Assembly: GCF_003696265.1 (NCBI RefSeq) | Contig: NZ_RFFH01000002.1 | Coordinates: 62,001-126,000 of the forward strand | Direction: 5' to 3' | Source: Nocardia stercoris | Lineage (GTDB): Bacteria > Actinomycetota > Actinomycetes > Mycobacteriales > Mycobacteriaceae | DNA length: 64,000 nucleotides | Shown here: positions 51,496 through 61,096 of the stretch, in pieces | Layout: the number at the start of each line of letters is the position of its first letter | Numbering within the stretch: position 1 is the first letter of the stretch | The notes under the pieces: model-generated | Databases searched by the model: none | What the model saw: only the letters and a program-made list of their open reading frames with translations | Told to the model about the DNA's origin: nothing | Translations under genes and position numbers: made by a program

Positions 51496-51726
51496 GATCG
51501 CTCCTCGTCGACGGCACAAGCGGAACAGGGCAGAACGGACCGTTCCACACGCTACCCGGCCCACCGCCCGATCGGTCAAGGCCCGCAGCCGGTAGCCGAG
51601 CGGAACCGCTCAGGCCGCCGACGGGCGACGAACTACGGCTAGGATTCGAGGGCTGCGGTTCGCCCCGGCTCCCCTCTATTCGGATCGTCCGGCACGTTCC
51701 TGCCGGTGAAGGGACGTTCATTCGTC

Positions 51727-52809
<1,083 letters not shown>

Positions 52810-52813
52810 TCGG

Positions 52814-53332
52814 TCAGCGCGAGCGCGCGGATCGCCGCTGGGCCAGGTAGTCCGGGTTGACCCGGACCTGAACGCCTTCCAGCGGCACTTCGCTCCCGGA
52901 CGCGCTGCGCAGTTCGAGCTGGACCGGTTCCCCGGTCGCGTCCGTCACGCGCTGCAGCGGCGGGATGCCGTCCTGCAGGTACTTGTCACCCCACTGCCAC
53001 AGCCCCAGCACGACCGGCAGTACGTCGCGGCCCATGTCGGTGAGGACGTATTCGTGCCGGGTGCGTTTGCCTTCCTCCTGGTAGGGCTGCTTGCGGAGCA
53101 GGCCGGCCGCGGTCAGTTTGCGCAGGGCGGCGGCGGCCGCGGCGTCGGTGACGCCGACTCGTTCGGCGAACGCGTCGAAGCGCGTGGTGCCGTACATGGC
53201 TTCGCGCAGGATGAGGATCGCCGAGCGGGTGCCGACGATGTCGAGGGCTTTGGCGATCGAGCAGCCGTCGGGCTTCCAGCGGCTGAGATCCCGCAACCGG
53301 TCTTCCAGGATTACGGACATGTGATCCATCAT
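52814..53332 (-). CDS. HxlR-family transcriptional regulator
   Basis: 172 aa. Winged helix-turn-helix of the HxlR type: RWKPDGCSIAKALDIVGTRSAILILREAMYGTTRFDAFAERVGVTDAAAAAALRKLTAAGLLRKQPYQEEGKRTRHEYVLTDMGRDVLPVVLGLWQWGDKYLQ. The family Cys is near residue 24 (DGCS), where redox-responsive members have their sensor Cys. A C-terminal extension of about 45 residues (PLQRVTDATGEPVQLELRSASG) is present. Divergent from the thiolase gene, with a likely operator (53356-53381) in the 69-bp gap, so it probably controls that gene and itself. Confidence 0.92.
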   Translation of the reverse strand: MMDHMSVILEDRLRDLSRWKPDGCSIAKALDIVGTRSAILILREAMYGTTRFDAFAERVGVTDAAAAAALRKLTAAGLLRKQPYQEEGKRTRHEYVLTDMGRDVLPVVLGLWQWGDKYLQDGIPPLQRVTDATGEPVQLELRSASGSEVPLEGVQVRVNPDYLAQRRSARSR

Positions 53333-53355
53333 AACTCGATCTGGCTTGCGTTGAG

Positions 53356-53381
53356 TATTGTTAGCTCCTAGGCTGACTATA
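53356..53381. promoter_or_regulatory. Candidate HxlR operator in the hxlR/thiolase gap
   Basis: TATTGTTAGC (53356-53365) and GCTGACTATA (53372-53381) form an imperfect inverted repeat, 8 of 10 positions matching, with a TCCTAG spacer. It overlaps the expected promoters of both divergent genes. Confidence 0.5.
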
Positions 53382-53401
53382 GTTCACGAAAGGAACTGGT
53401 C

Positions 53402-54571
53402 ATGAGAGACGCAGTCATCGCCGCCGCTGTCCGCACTCCGATCGGCAAGGGCAAGCCCACCGGCGCCCTGCACGAGGTCCATTCCGTCGACCTGCTCGCC
53501 CACAGCCTGCGCGAAGTGGTCCGGCAGACCGGAATCGATCCGGCCCTGATCGACGACGTGATCGGCGGCGTGGTCACCCAGGTCGGCGAGCAGAGCAACA
53601 ACGTCACCCGGCGCGCCACCCTCGCCGCCGGCTACCCCGAATCCGTACCCGCCACCACCGTCGACCGGCAGTGCGGCAGCAGCCAGCAGGCCATCTCCTT
53701 CGCGGCGCAGGGCGTCATCGCCGGCGCCTACGACGTGGTCGTCGCCGCCGGGCTCGAATCCATGAGCCGAGTACCCATGGGCACCAACCTGATCGGCACC
53801 AGCGACCCCGTGGGCGCCGACCTCGCCGGCCGCTACCCGGAAGGACTGGTGCCGCAAGGCATCAGCGCCGAACTGATCGCCGCGCGCTGGGGCATCAGCC
53901 GCACCCGGATGGACGAATTCGCGCTCGCCAGCCACGAGAAGGCAGCAGCCGCGACCAAAGCCGGGCTCTTCGAGCGCCAATTGATTCCGGTGCACGGACT
54001 CTCCACCGACGAGGGCATTCGGACCGGCAGCACCGTGGAACAGCTCGCCGGTCTCCGCTCCGCCTATTACAGCGCGGAGTACGCGACGCGCTTCCCGGAG
54101 ATCGGCTGGAACATCACCGCCGCCAACGCATCCCAGATCAACGACGGCAGCGCTGCGGTACTGATCACGACCAGCGCGAAGGCCCGCGAACTCGGCCTCA
54201 CCCCGCTGGCCCGCATCCACACCACCACCGTGGTCGGCGACGACCCACTGCTCATGCTCACCGCGATCATCCCCGCCACCCGAAAGGTCCTGCAGCGAGC
54301 CGGATTACAGCTGTCCGACATCGACCTGTTCGAGGTGAACGAGGCCTTCTCCTCGGTGGTACTGGCCTGGGCCGCCGACACCGGCGCCGACCTGTCGAAG
54401 GTGAACGTGCACGGCGGCGCCATCGCGCTGGGCCACCCGCTCGGCGCGTCCGGCGCCCGCCTGGCCACCACGCTCGTGCACGCCATGCACGACACTGGTG
54501 CCCGGTACGGACTGCAAACCATGTGCGAGGCAGGCGGATTGGCCAACGCCACGGTGTACGAGCGACTCTGA
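53402..54571 (+). CDS. Acetyl-CoA acyltransferase / thiolase
   Basis: 389 aa from ATG 53402 with AAAGGA seven bases upstream. Thiolase fold: nucleophilic Cys in VDRQCGSSQQAISFAAQGV, then VNEAFSSVVLAWAAD, the His of GGAIALGHPLGASGAR and the second Cys in LQTMCEAGGLANATVYERL. The usual C-x-GGG near the C-terminus reads CEAGG here. N-terminus DAVIAAAVRTPIGKGKPTGALHEVHSVDLLAHSLREV. It degrades 3-ketoacyl-CoA or makes acetoacetyl-CoA; the particular pathway is not shown. Probably regulated by the divergent HxlR protein. Confidence 0.93.
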   Translation: MRDAVIAAAVRTPIGKGKPTGALHEVHSVDLLAHSLREVVRQTGIDPALIDDVIGGVVTQVGEQSNNVTRRATLAAGYPESVPATTVDRQCGSSQQAISFAAQGVIAGAYDVVVAAGLESMSRVPMGTNLIGTSDPVGADLAGRYPEGLVPQGISAELIAARWGISRTRMDEFALASHEKAAAATKAGLFERQLIPVHGLSTDEGIRTGSTVEQLAGLRSAYYSAEYATRFPEIGWNITAANASQINDGSAAVLITTSAKARELGLTPLARIHTTTVVGDDPLLMLTAIIPATRKVLQRAGLQLSDIDLFEVNEAFSSVVLAWAADTGADLSKVNVHGGAIALGHPLGASGARLATTLVHAMHDTGARYGLQTMCEAGGLANATVYERL

Positions 54572-54658
54572 GCGAGCGGAGCCCGGCCAGTCGCCGACTA
54601 CGGGCAATTGCGAGCACGCCCGGCCCCAACATGCACGGCACGGGCCGAGAATCGACCT

Positions 54659-54696
54659 GATCGCTGTCATGCGCACATGTGCGTATGACAGCGATC
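54659..54696. repeat. 38-bp near-perfect palindrome between thiolase and menC
   Basis: Arms 54659-54675 and 54680-54696 are complementary except for one position (a C/T difference giving a G-T pair), around a 4-bp CATG center. 17-bp arms. It could act as terminator of the thiolase gene or as a binding site. No T-tract follows. Confidence 0.75.
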
Positions 54697-54797
54697 CGCG
54701 CGTCCCGCTTCGGCAGGCGGCAGGTGAATAATCGACGGGTCGTGCCGATCGGTACCGAGCACGCTCGAGTGCTGCGGCGGCCGGATAACGTGGCGGG

Positions 54798-55772
54798 ATG
54801 GACGAGCTGGTGGAGGTCGGGTCGGCGGTGGTCTACGCGATCCCGTTGCGGACCCGGTTTCGCGGGATCACCGTGCGCGAGGGTGTCCTGATCCGGGGCC
54901 CGCTCGGGTGGGGTGAGTTCTGCCCGTTCCCCGAGTACGACGATCGGGAGGCGGCGCAGTGGCTGGCGACCGCGGTCGAGCAGGTCGGCGTGGGGTGGCC
55001 GGGGGCGATCCGGGACCGGATCGCGGTGAACTGCATCGTGCCGGCCGTCGATCCGGAGCGGGCGCATGCGATCGTGGCCGGATCCGGTTGCTGGACAGCG
55101 AAAGTGAAGGTCGCCGACCATCCCGGGTCACTCGCCGAGGATCTCGCGCGGGTCGAGGCGGTGCGGGATGCGCTGGGGCCGGGCGGGGCGGTCCGGATCG
55201 ACGCCAACGGGGTGTGGGACGTCGACATCGCCGTCGACCACATCGGGCGCATCGATCGAGCGGCGGGTGGTCTGGAATACGTCGAGCAACCGTGCCGCAG
55301 CATCGAGGAACTGGCCGCCGTGCGCCGCAAGGTCGACGTGCGGATCGCGGCAGACGAGTCCATCCGGCGGGCCGAGGATCCACTGCGGGTCGCGGTCGCC
55401 GGCGCGGCCGATATCGCGATCCTGAAATGCACCCCGCTGGGCGGCGTGCGGCGCGCACTGGAGGTCGCGGCGGCCGCCGGTCTGCCGTGTGTGGTGTCGT
55501 CCGCGCTGGAGACCAGCGTCGGACTGTCCGCGCAGCTCGCCCTGGCCGCGTGCCTGCCGGAACCGTCCTTCGCCTGCGGCCTCGGGACACTGCGCCTGTT
55601 CGAGGGGGATGTGACCGCGACGCCGTTGCTGCCGGTCGACGGCTTCCTCGACGTGCCGGCCACGCCGCCGGTTCCCGATCCGAACCTGCTGGACCGCTAC
55701 CGCCACCCCGACCCGGAGCGCACCCGCTGGTGGCTCGACCGGTTGACCCGGGTCGCCCGGCTGCTCGAATAG
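54798..55772 (+). CDS. menC: o-Succinylbenzoate synthase
   Basis: 324 aa from ATG 54798. Enolase-superfamily MenC of menaquinone synthesis, dehydrating SHCHC to o-succinylbenzoate. The N-terminal cap has PLRTRFRGITVREGVLIRGPLGWGEFCPFPEYDDREA. Barrel catalytic residues: the KxK pair in WTAKVKVADH, metal ligands in VRIDANGVWD, EYVEQPC and IAADESI, and the second catalytic Lys in AILKCTPLGGVRRALE. The end VDGFLDVPATPPVPDPNLLDRYR is typical. Actinobacteria use menaquinone, and the rest of the men genes are usually elsewhere in this order. Not in an operon with its neighbours here. Confidence 0.94.
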   Translation: MDELVEVGSAVVYAIPLRTRFRGITVREGVLIRGPLGWGEFCPFPEYDDREAAQWLATAVEQVGVGWPGAIRDRIAVNCIVPAVDPERAHAIVAGSGCWTAKVKVADHPGSLAEDLARVEAVRDALGPGGAVRIDANGVWDVDIAVDHIGRIDRAAGGLEYVEQPCRSIEELAAVRRKVDVRIAADESIRRAEDPLRVAVAGAADIAILKCTPLGGVRRALEVAAAAGLPCVVSSALETSVGLSAQLALAACLPEPSFACGLGTLRLFEGDVTATPLLPVDGFLDVPATPPVPDPNLLDRYRHPDPERTRWWLDRLTRVARLLE

Positions 55773-55985
55773 TCGCCACCGGAGGCCGAGAACTCGCCGA
55801 GTGCGGTCCGAAATACGCGCCGGCACGAGCCGAGTTCGATCGAACCGGCGGCGCGGCGGTCCGCGCGCAGCCGGGTTCGCCCGAATTCACCCCCGCAAAC
55901 TCTCTGTTAACCACCCGTACCGCCCCCACCTCTGGCAGCATTGCGGCAGTCACACCTCTGTGCCCCCACCCGGACGGGTCCGACG

Positions 55986-56534
55986 ATGGAGGACGTGCTC
56001 GTGCAGTTGCCGGACAACAACCGACCACCCGCTGTGCGCCCGCAGCAGGTGTGGGAACGCCGCCTGACCGCCGTCCCCGTCGAACCGGCCACCGACGACA
56101 CCACCCCGACCCAGCCCTTCGCGGCACAGCCACAGCAACTCGAGCAACCACCGCCGCCGAAGCCCTCCCTGGGCCGCCGCGCCGACCGGCAGCTGTTCGG
56201 CATGTTCCCGGTCGAGGACGAGTTCGCCGCTTTTACCGGCTTCGATCCACGGTCACCCGCCGGCTTCCACGCCCCGGCCACCCCGGGCGGCGGCCTCGAC
56301 ACACCGGTAGCCCCAGCGGCATCGGCCGATCCGAGCAGCCCGTCCGACACCTCAACCGACCCGTACCCCGCAGCCGAGGAAGCCCGAACGCAGCACCAGG
56401 GCGGCCTCGGGTCCGACGACGCCGTCGACGAGTTCCACATAGCGCTCACAGAACTCTGGGCCATGGGGGGCGACATCGGACCCGGCGGGCTGGAGATGAT
56501 GGGCGATTTCATGGAGGACGACGAGTTCCCGTAG
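55986..56534 (+). CDS. Pro-rich hypothetical protein
   Basis: 182 aa from ATG 55986 (MEDVLVQLPDNNRPPAVRPQQVWERRLTAVP). Pro/Gln-rich N-terminal half (TQPFAAQPQQLEQPPPPKPSLGRRADRQLFGMFPVEDEFAAFTGFDP), a Ser/Pro/Thr linker, and an acidic C-terminus (ALTELWAMGGDIGPGGLEMMGDFMEDDEFP). Third positions are G/C rich, supporting coding. The last 183 bases overlap the 3' end of the convergent TIGR04338 gene, which is certain, so either the two share sequence or this gene ends earlier in reality. No family recognised. Confidence 0.55.
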   Translation: MEDVLVQLPDNNRPPAVRPQQVWERRLTAVPVEPATDDTTPTQPFAAQPQQLEQPPPPKPSLGRRADRQLFGMFPVEDEFAAFTGFDPRSPAGFHAPATPGGGLDTPVAPAASADPSSPSDTSTDPYPAAEEARTQHQGGLGSDDAVDEFHIALTELWAMGGDIGPGGLEMMGDFMEDDEFP

Positions 56535-56864
56535 CGCCCAGCCCGGCCCGCTGCCGTGCACCGGGACGGCCAGTACCGCGCGGCCGGTCTCGTAGTGGGC
56601 GGCGGACGTGCCCGCCCGGGCGCGCACGCGGATCGGGGTGGCGGCCTGATCCCATTGCGCCCGAACCCAATTCAATGCCAGCACGCGGTCGACATAACTC
56701 TGCACCGACTCCACCGAACCGAAGCGCCGCTCGACGGGCAGCGTGAGTTGCGAGCCCAGCACCTCGACCGTGCGCACCCCCGACGCGTCGGCCACCTCGA
56801 ACATGCGCCGGACCAGACCCTCCGCGTCGTACACCCGGGACCGTTGGGTGTCGCGCACACTCAC
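56352..56864 (-). CDS. TIGR04338 family zinc metallohydrolase
   Basis: 170 aa from ATG 56864, overlapping the DUF2786 gene stop (ATGA). The zinc motif HEIAHH in LRELVVLHEIAHHLQPAGSDVAPHGPEFCERYVELV has the HExxH and a further His (PHGPEF) as third ligand. Basic, with a beta-rich segment before it (VPVHGSGPGWALRELV). TIGR04338 proteins are small putative metallohydrolases of actinobacteria, often encoded together with a DUF2786 protein as here. Substrate unknown; cytoplasmic. Its tail overlaps the convergent Pro-rich gene. Confidence 0.9.
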   Translation of the reverse strand: MSVRDTQRSRVYDAEGLVRRMFEVADASGVRTVEVLGSQLTLPVERRFGSVESVQSYVDRVLALNWVRAQWDQAATPIRVRARAGTSAAHYETGRAVLAVPVHGSGPGWALRELVVLHEIAHHLQPAGSDVAPHGPEFCERYVELVDGVVGPEAALVLRSGFLGCGVRVG

Positions 56865-57697
56865 CCCGCGGGACCCAACTGTGCACGGGCAGCGCCCAAT
56901 TCGGGTGCGGTGCCCAGACGCGCGGCCCGGCCCGCCCGGTCGCCCGCCTGCCGGGCACCGCGCGAATACCCCGCCGATTCCTGCGGGCCACGCCAGCGCC
57001 CGCGGGCCTGCGAGGTACTGCGATAGAAGTCGAGCAGTTCGAGTTCCTTGTCGCGCAACACGAGTGCGGTACCCGTGGCGGCCGCCGGCTCGGCCGCCGC
57101 CTCCCGGGTCACCTCCGCGCGGGCCTCGTCCAGCCGTGTGCCGATCCGCGCCGCGAACGCCATCTGGAAGTTCAGCCGCGCGGTCACGGCCGCCACCGGC
57201 GCCTGTACCCGGCGCTGCACCGTTCTGCCCCAGCGCTTCTCGGCCACCACCTTCTCCACGGTCGCCGACTTGTACACCCCGGACTTGATGTAGTGGTCCG
57301 ACGCCCGCACCATCTGTACCAGCAGGCTCGCGTACAGCGCCTCACACGTCGCGATATCGGACTCGAAGCCGTGCGCGAACACCTGGGTGGACGACCGCGC
57401 CACATCGCACTGCACATCGTTGGCCGACGCGATCGCCACGAACAACTGGACGTAGGTACGCAATCCGCGTTTACCGGGCTCACCAATGGGAACGATCTTC
57501 TGCACCGGCGTCGTCCGGCGCTCCCGGACCGCCACATGGGCCCGGGCGACCGCCAGATCGATCGAGGACCGCGTCGCCAGCCGCTGCGCGGCGGTCAGGA
57601 ACGCCTCCGCCTCGTGCTCGTTGTCGGTCGACTCGGCCTGCCGCAGCAACCCGCCGATGCGGGTCAACACCTTGTCCTGGGCCGGGTTGGTGCTCAT
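56861..57697 (-). CDS. DUF2786 domain protein
   Basis: 278 aa from ATG 57697 (MSTNPAQDKVLTRIGGLLRQAESTDNEHEAEAFLTAAQRLATRSSIDLAVA), which is the DUF2786 domain itself in its N-terminal position. A middle domain (TPVQKIVPIGEPGKRGLRTYVQLFVAIASANDVQCDVARSSTQVFAHGFESDIATCEALYASLLVQMVRASDHYIKSG) of the DUF7168 type follows and a basic, helical C-terminus (LDFYRSTSQARGRWRGPQESAGYSRGARQAG). It is coupled by a four-base overlap to the metallohydrolase. Function unknown; this two-gene pair is a recurring one in Mycobacteriales. Confidence 0.88.
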   Translation of the reverse strand: MSTNPAQDKVLTRIGGLLRQAESTDNEHEAEAFLTAAQRLATRSSIDLAVARAHVAVRERRTTPVQKIVPIGEPGKRGLRTYVQLFVAIASANDVQCDVARSSTQVFAHGFESDIATCEALYASLLVQMVRASDHYIKSGVYKSATVEKVVAEKRWGRTVQRRVQAPVAAVTARLNFQMAFAARIGTRLDEARAEVTREAAAEPAAATGTALVLRDKELELLDFYRSTSQARGRWRGPQESAGYSRGARQAGDRAGRAARLGTAPELGAARAQLGPAG

Positions 57698-57865
57698 GCG
57701 ATCACGATACGAGAGCGCACCGACACCGGCCCCGGGCCTCGAACCCTGCCCCCGCGCGGCCCGGGCAATCGGGGCCTTCAGAGGCGCGTCCACAGGCCGA
57801 CAATGTATCTTCCGTTGTGCAAACGCTGAGTGTGCCGGCGCTCACGGACCAACCCTGGAGTATCG

Positions 57866-59161
57866 ATGGCCTTGAAATCCTCGCGACGTACCTCCCTGGT
57901 CTCGCGCGCCGCCCTCGCCGCGGTGTCGACCGCACTGCTCACGGCGACGTTCACCAGCGCCTGCTCCAGCAGCAGCGGCGGTGACCCGTCCGCGCAGAAC
58001 CTGACCGGTCGCGGGCCCATCACCTACGTCGAGGGCAAGGACACCACCCAGAACGGCGCGGTCCGGCTGATGATCGACCGGTGGAACTCCACCCACCCGG
58101 ACGAGAAGGTCACCTTCAAGGAGCAGTCCGCGGACGCCTCCCAGCAGTACGACGACCTGGCCCAGCACATGAAGGCCAAGCAGTCGGACTACGACGTGAT
58201 GGCGCTCGACGTCACCGACACCGCCGAGTTCGCCGCGAAGGGCTGGATCCAGCCGCTGAAGGACTCCTTCGCGATCGACACCTCGAACCTGCTGTCGCCC
58301 ACCGTGACCAGCGCGACCTACAAGAACACCCTGTACGCGGTGCCGCGCAACACCAACGGTGGCCTGCTGTACTACCGCAAGGACCTGGTCCCCACCGCGC
58401 CGCGCACCTGGAGCGAGATGCTCGCCGACTGCGCCATCGCCCGCGACCACAACATGGGTTGCTACTCCGGCCAGTTCGCCCCCTACGAGGGTCTGACCGT
58501 GAACGCGTCCGAGGTCATCAACGCCTACGGCGGCACCTTCATCGGCTCCGACGGCCGCACGCCGACCGTCGACAGCCCGGAATCCCGTGCGGGCCTGCAG
58601 GTGCTGGTCGACGCCTACAAGAACGGTGACATTCCCAAGGAAGCCATCGGCTACAAGGAGGCAGAGAGCCAGGACGCGTTCGAGCAGGGCAAGCTGCTCT
58701 TCGTCCGCACCTGGCCGAACCTGTTCGACGTGGCCAACTCCGACGCCTCCGCGGTCAAGGGCGACTTCGACGTCGCGCCGCTGCCCGGCAAGGACGGCGT
58801 CGGCGCCTCCACCCTCGGTGGCTACAACGCCGCCATCAGCACCTACTCCACGCACAAGGCCACCGCACTGGACTTCCTGCGGTTCCTGATCGGCGAGGAC
58901 GCGCAGCGGCTCATCGCCACCGGTGGCTTCCCGCCGGTGCTCAAGTCGATGTACGACGACCCGGCCCTGAAGGCCAAGTACCCGTACCTGACCGCGCTCA
59001 AGGAGTCGATCGCTAGCGCCGTGCCGCGCCCGGTGACCCCGTTCTACCCGGCCGTGTCCAAGGCCATCCAGGACAACGCCACCGCCGCCATGACCGGCAA
59101 GGAGTCCGTCGACACCGCCATCGCCCAGATGCAGAAGGGCATCGCGGCCGCCGGCGCGTGA
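57866..59161 (+). CDS. Sugar ABC transporter solute-binding lipoprotein (LpqY-like)
   Basis: 431 aa from ATG 57866 with GGAG six bases upstream. Signal peptide SLVSRAALAAVSTALLTATFTSAC with lipobox, then a Ser/Gly linker (SSSSGGDPSAQ) and a cluster-B/LpqY-type solute-binding fold: DYDVMALDVTDTAEFAAKGWIQPL, NTLYAVPRNTNGGLLYYRKDLV, DAFEQGKLLFVRTWPNLFDVA, LPGKDGVGASTLGGYNAAIST and TGGFPPVLKSMYDDPALKAKYPYL. It resembles M. tuberculosis LpqY, the trehalose receptor, so trehalose or another disaccharide is likely. First gene of a three-gene importer operon; Gram-positive-style lipid-anchored receptor. Confidence 0.92.
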   Translation: MALKSSRRTSLVSRAALAAVSTALLTATFTSACSSSSGGDPSAQNLTGRGPITYVEGKDTTQNGAVRLMIDRWNSTHPDEKVTFKEQSADASQQYDDLAQHMKAKQSDYDVMALDVTDTAEFAAKGWIQPLKDSFAIDTSNLLSPTVTSATYKNTLYAVPRNTNGGLLYYRKDLVPTAPRTWSEMLADCAIARDHNMGCYSGQFAPYEGLTVNASEVINAYGGTFIGSDGRTPTVDSPESRAGLQVLVDAYKNGDIPKEAIGYKEAESQDAFEQGKLLFVRTWPNLFDVANSDASAVKGDFDVAPLPGKDGVGASTLGGYNAAISTYSTHKATALDFLRFLIGEDAQRLIATGGFPPVLKSMYDDPALKAKYPYLTALKESIASAVPRPVTPFYPAVSKAIQDNATAAMTGKESVDTAIAQMQKGIAAAGA

Positions 59162-59204
59162 GCCGCGACGTCCTTCACACATCGGTCCGGTAGGAGAAAG
59201 AACG

Positions 59205-60146
59205 GTGTCACAACGCTGGCGGCCCTGGCTGTTCGTCGCGCCCGTGCTGTTGTCGCTGGCCGTGGTCATCGGATATCCGGTGGTCCGGGCGATCTGGATG
59301 TCCTTCCAGAAGGACGCCGGGCTCAACGAGGCCACCGGCATGTTCGAGGAGGGCGGCCCGGCCGGGTTCGACAACTACTCGCACTGGCTGCTGCAGCAGT
59401 GCCCGTTGCCGGGCGGCGGCACCGAGACCTGCCCGACCGGCAACCTGGGCTCGCAGTTCTGGGTCGCGGTCGGCATCACCCTGCTGTTCGCGGTGGTGAC
59501 GGTCACGCTCGAGGCGTCCATCGGGCTCGGCATGGCGATGGTGATGGGTAAGACGTTCAAGGGCCGGGCCCTGCTGCGCGCGTCGGTGCTGATCCCGTGG
59601 GCCATCCCCACCGCTGTCACCGCGCGGCTGTGGGAGTTCATGTTCCAGTACGACGGTGTGGTGAACCGGGTGCTCGGCACACACATCCTGTGGCAGCAGG
59701 ACGCGTGGCCGTCCCGGTTCGCGGTCATCATCGCCGACGTGTGGAAGACGACGCCGTTCATGGCGCTGCTGATCCTGGCCGGGCTGCAGGTCATCCCGGC
59801 GGACGTGTACGAGGCCGCGAAGGTCGACGGCGCCTCCGCCTGGCAGCGGTTCACCCAGATCACCATGCCGCTGCTCAAGCCGGCGCTGCTGGTCGCGGTG
59901 CTGTTCCGGACCATGGACGCGCTGCGGCTCTACGACCTGCCGGCCATCATGACCCAGGGCAACTCCGCGACCCGGACCGTCTCGATCCTGGTCGTCGACC
60001 AGTTGCGTCAGGGCTCTACCGACAACAGCGCCTCGGCCCTGTCGGTGCTCACCTTCCTGCTGATCTTCGCGGTCGCGTTCGTCCTGGTGAAGGTGCTGGG
60101 CGCGAACGCGGTGGCGACCCAGGAAGAACAGCGGAAGGCGCACTGA
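59205..60146 (+). CDS. Sugar ABC transporter permease (SugA/MalF type)
   Basis: 313 aa from GTG 59205 with GTAGGAG upstream. Six membrane helices: LFVAPVLLSLAVVIGYPVVRAIWMSF, FWVAVGITLLFAVVTVTLEASIGLGMAMVM, VLIPWAIPTAVTARLWEFMFQ, FAVIIADVWKTTPFMALLILAGL, LLVAVLFRTMDALRLYDLPAIM and SALSVLTFLLIFAVAFVLVKVLGA. The EAA coupling motif is EAAKVDGASAWQRFTQITMPLLKPAL. First of the two permeases of the importer, it is 44 bp after the receptor gene, and its stop overlaps the second permease start. Confidence 0.94.
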   Translation: MSQRWRPWLFVAPVLLSLAVVIGYPVVRAIWMSFQKDAGLNEATGMFEEGGPAGFDNYSHWLLQQCPLPGGGTETCPTGNLGSQFWVAVGITLLFAVVTVTLEASIGLGMAMVMGKTFKGRALLRASVLIPWAIPTAVTARLWEFMFQYDGVVNRVLGTHILWQQDAWPSRFAVIIADVWKTTPFMALLILAGLQVIPADVYEAAKVDGASAWQRFTQITMPLLKPALLVAVLFRTMDALRLYDLPAIMTQGNSATRTVSILVVDQLRQGSTDNSASALSVLTFLLIFAVAFVLVKVLGANAVATQEEQRKAH

Positions 60147-61030
60147 TGGCGACTGTGACGACCCCGATGGACGCGCCCGAACGGCCCGCCGTGCCGTGGA
60201 CGGCCCGGCTCGGTTCGGCCCGCGTCTACGTGGGCGCGCTGATCGTGCTGGTGTGGGGACTGGGACCGTTCTACTGGATGGTGGTCACCGCGTTCCGCGA
60301 CCCCGCCTACACCTTCGACAACTCGCCGTGGCCGACCCATGTGACGCTGACGAACTTCCGCAACGCGTTCGACACCTCACGCGGGAACGACTTCGGCCGG
60401 GCCCTGCTCAACAGTGCCGTGATCGGTGGTCTGACCACCGCGCTGGCCCTGGTGCTGGGGATCATGGCCGCGTATGCGTTGGCCCGCATCGACTTCCGCG
60501 GCAAGTCGCTGATCGCCGGGCTGATCCTGTCGGCGTCGATGTTCCCGGTGGTCGTGCTGGTGACCCCGTTGTTCCAGCTGTTCACGAACATCGGCTGGAT
60601 CGGGCACTACCAGGCGATGGTCATCCCGAACATCTCGTTCGTGCTGCCGATGACCGTCTACATCCTGGCGTCGTTCTTCGCCGAACTGCCGTGGGAGCTG
60701 GAGGAAGCCGCCCGGATCGACGGCGCCTCCCGGTTCCAGGCATTCCGGCTGATCATGCTGCCGCTGGCCGCGCCCGCGGTGTTCACCACCGCGATCCTGG
60801 CCTTCATCGCGGCCGTGAACGAGTACCTGCTGTCGTCGTTGCTGTCCTCGTCCGGCACCGAGCCGGTGACGGTCGCGATCGCCCGGTTCTCCGGCAACGA
60901 CCCGCACGTGCCCCCGTACACCGCGATCATGGCCGCTGGGACGATCGTCACAGTGCCGCTGGTCGTCATGGTGCTGGTGTTCCAGCGGCGCATCATCTCG
61001 GGTCTGACCGCGGGCGGCGTCAAGAGCTGA
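60146..61030 (+). CDS. Sugar ABC transporter permease (SugB/MalG type)
   Basis: 294 aa from ATG 60146, which overlaps the first permease stop (TGATG). Six membrane helices: ALIVLVWGLGPFYWMVVTAF, LLNSAVIGGLTTALALVLGIMAAYALARI, LIAGLILSASMFPVVVLVTPLFQLF, AMVIPNISFVLPMTVYILASFF, FTTAILAFIAAVNEYLLSSLLS and AGTIVTVPLVVMVLVFQRRI. EAA motif: ELEEAARIDGASRFQAFRLIMLPLAAPA. Ends with RRIISGLTAGGVKS as in SugB. The last gene of the operon: no ATPase follows, unlike the M. tuberculosis lpqY-sugA-sugB-sugC order. A strong hairpin terminator lies 30 bp downstream. Confidence 0.95.
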   Translation: MATVTTPMDAPERPAVPWTARLGSARVYVGALIVLVWGLGPFYWMVVTAFRDPAYTFDNSPWPTHVTLTNFRNAFDTSRGNDFGRALLNSAVIGGLTTALALVLGIMAAYALARIDFRGKSLIAGLILSASMFPVVVLVTPLFQLFTNIGWIGHYQAMVIPNISFVLPMTVYILASFFAELPWELEEAARIDGASRFQAFRLIMLPLAAPAVFTTAILAFIAAVNEYLLSSLLSSSGTEPVTVAIARFSGNDPHVPPYTAIMAAGTIVTVPLVVMVLVFQRRIISGLTAGGVKS

Positions 61031-61060
61031 CCGGCACTCCGGATCACAGGTAGTAACAGA

Positions 61061-61096
61061 GACGGCCTCGGCGCTCGAACGAGCACCGGGGCCGTC
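61061..61096 (+). terminator. Hairpin terminator after the sugar importer operon
   Basis: GACGGCCTCGGCGCTC (61061-61076) pairs with GAGCACCGGGGCCGTC (61081-61096) with one wobble and one mismatch around a GAAC loop. 16-bp stem. It separates the importer from ponA1. Confidence 0.8.
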
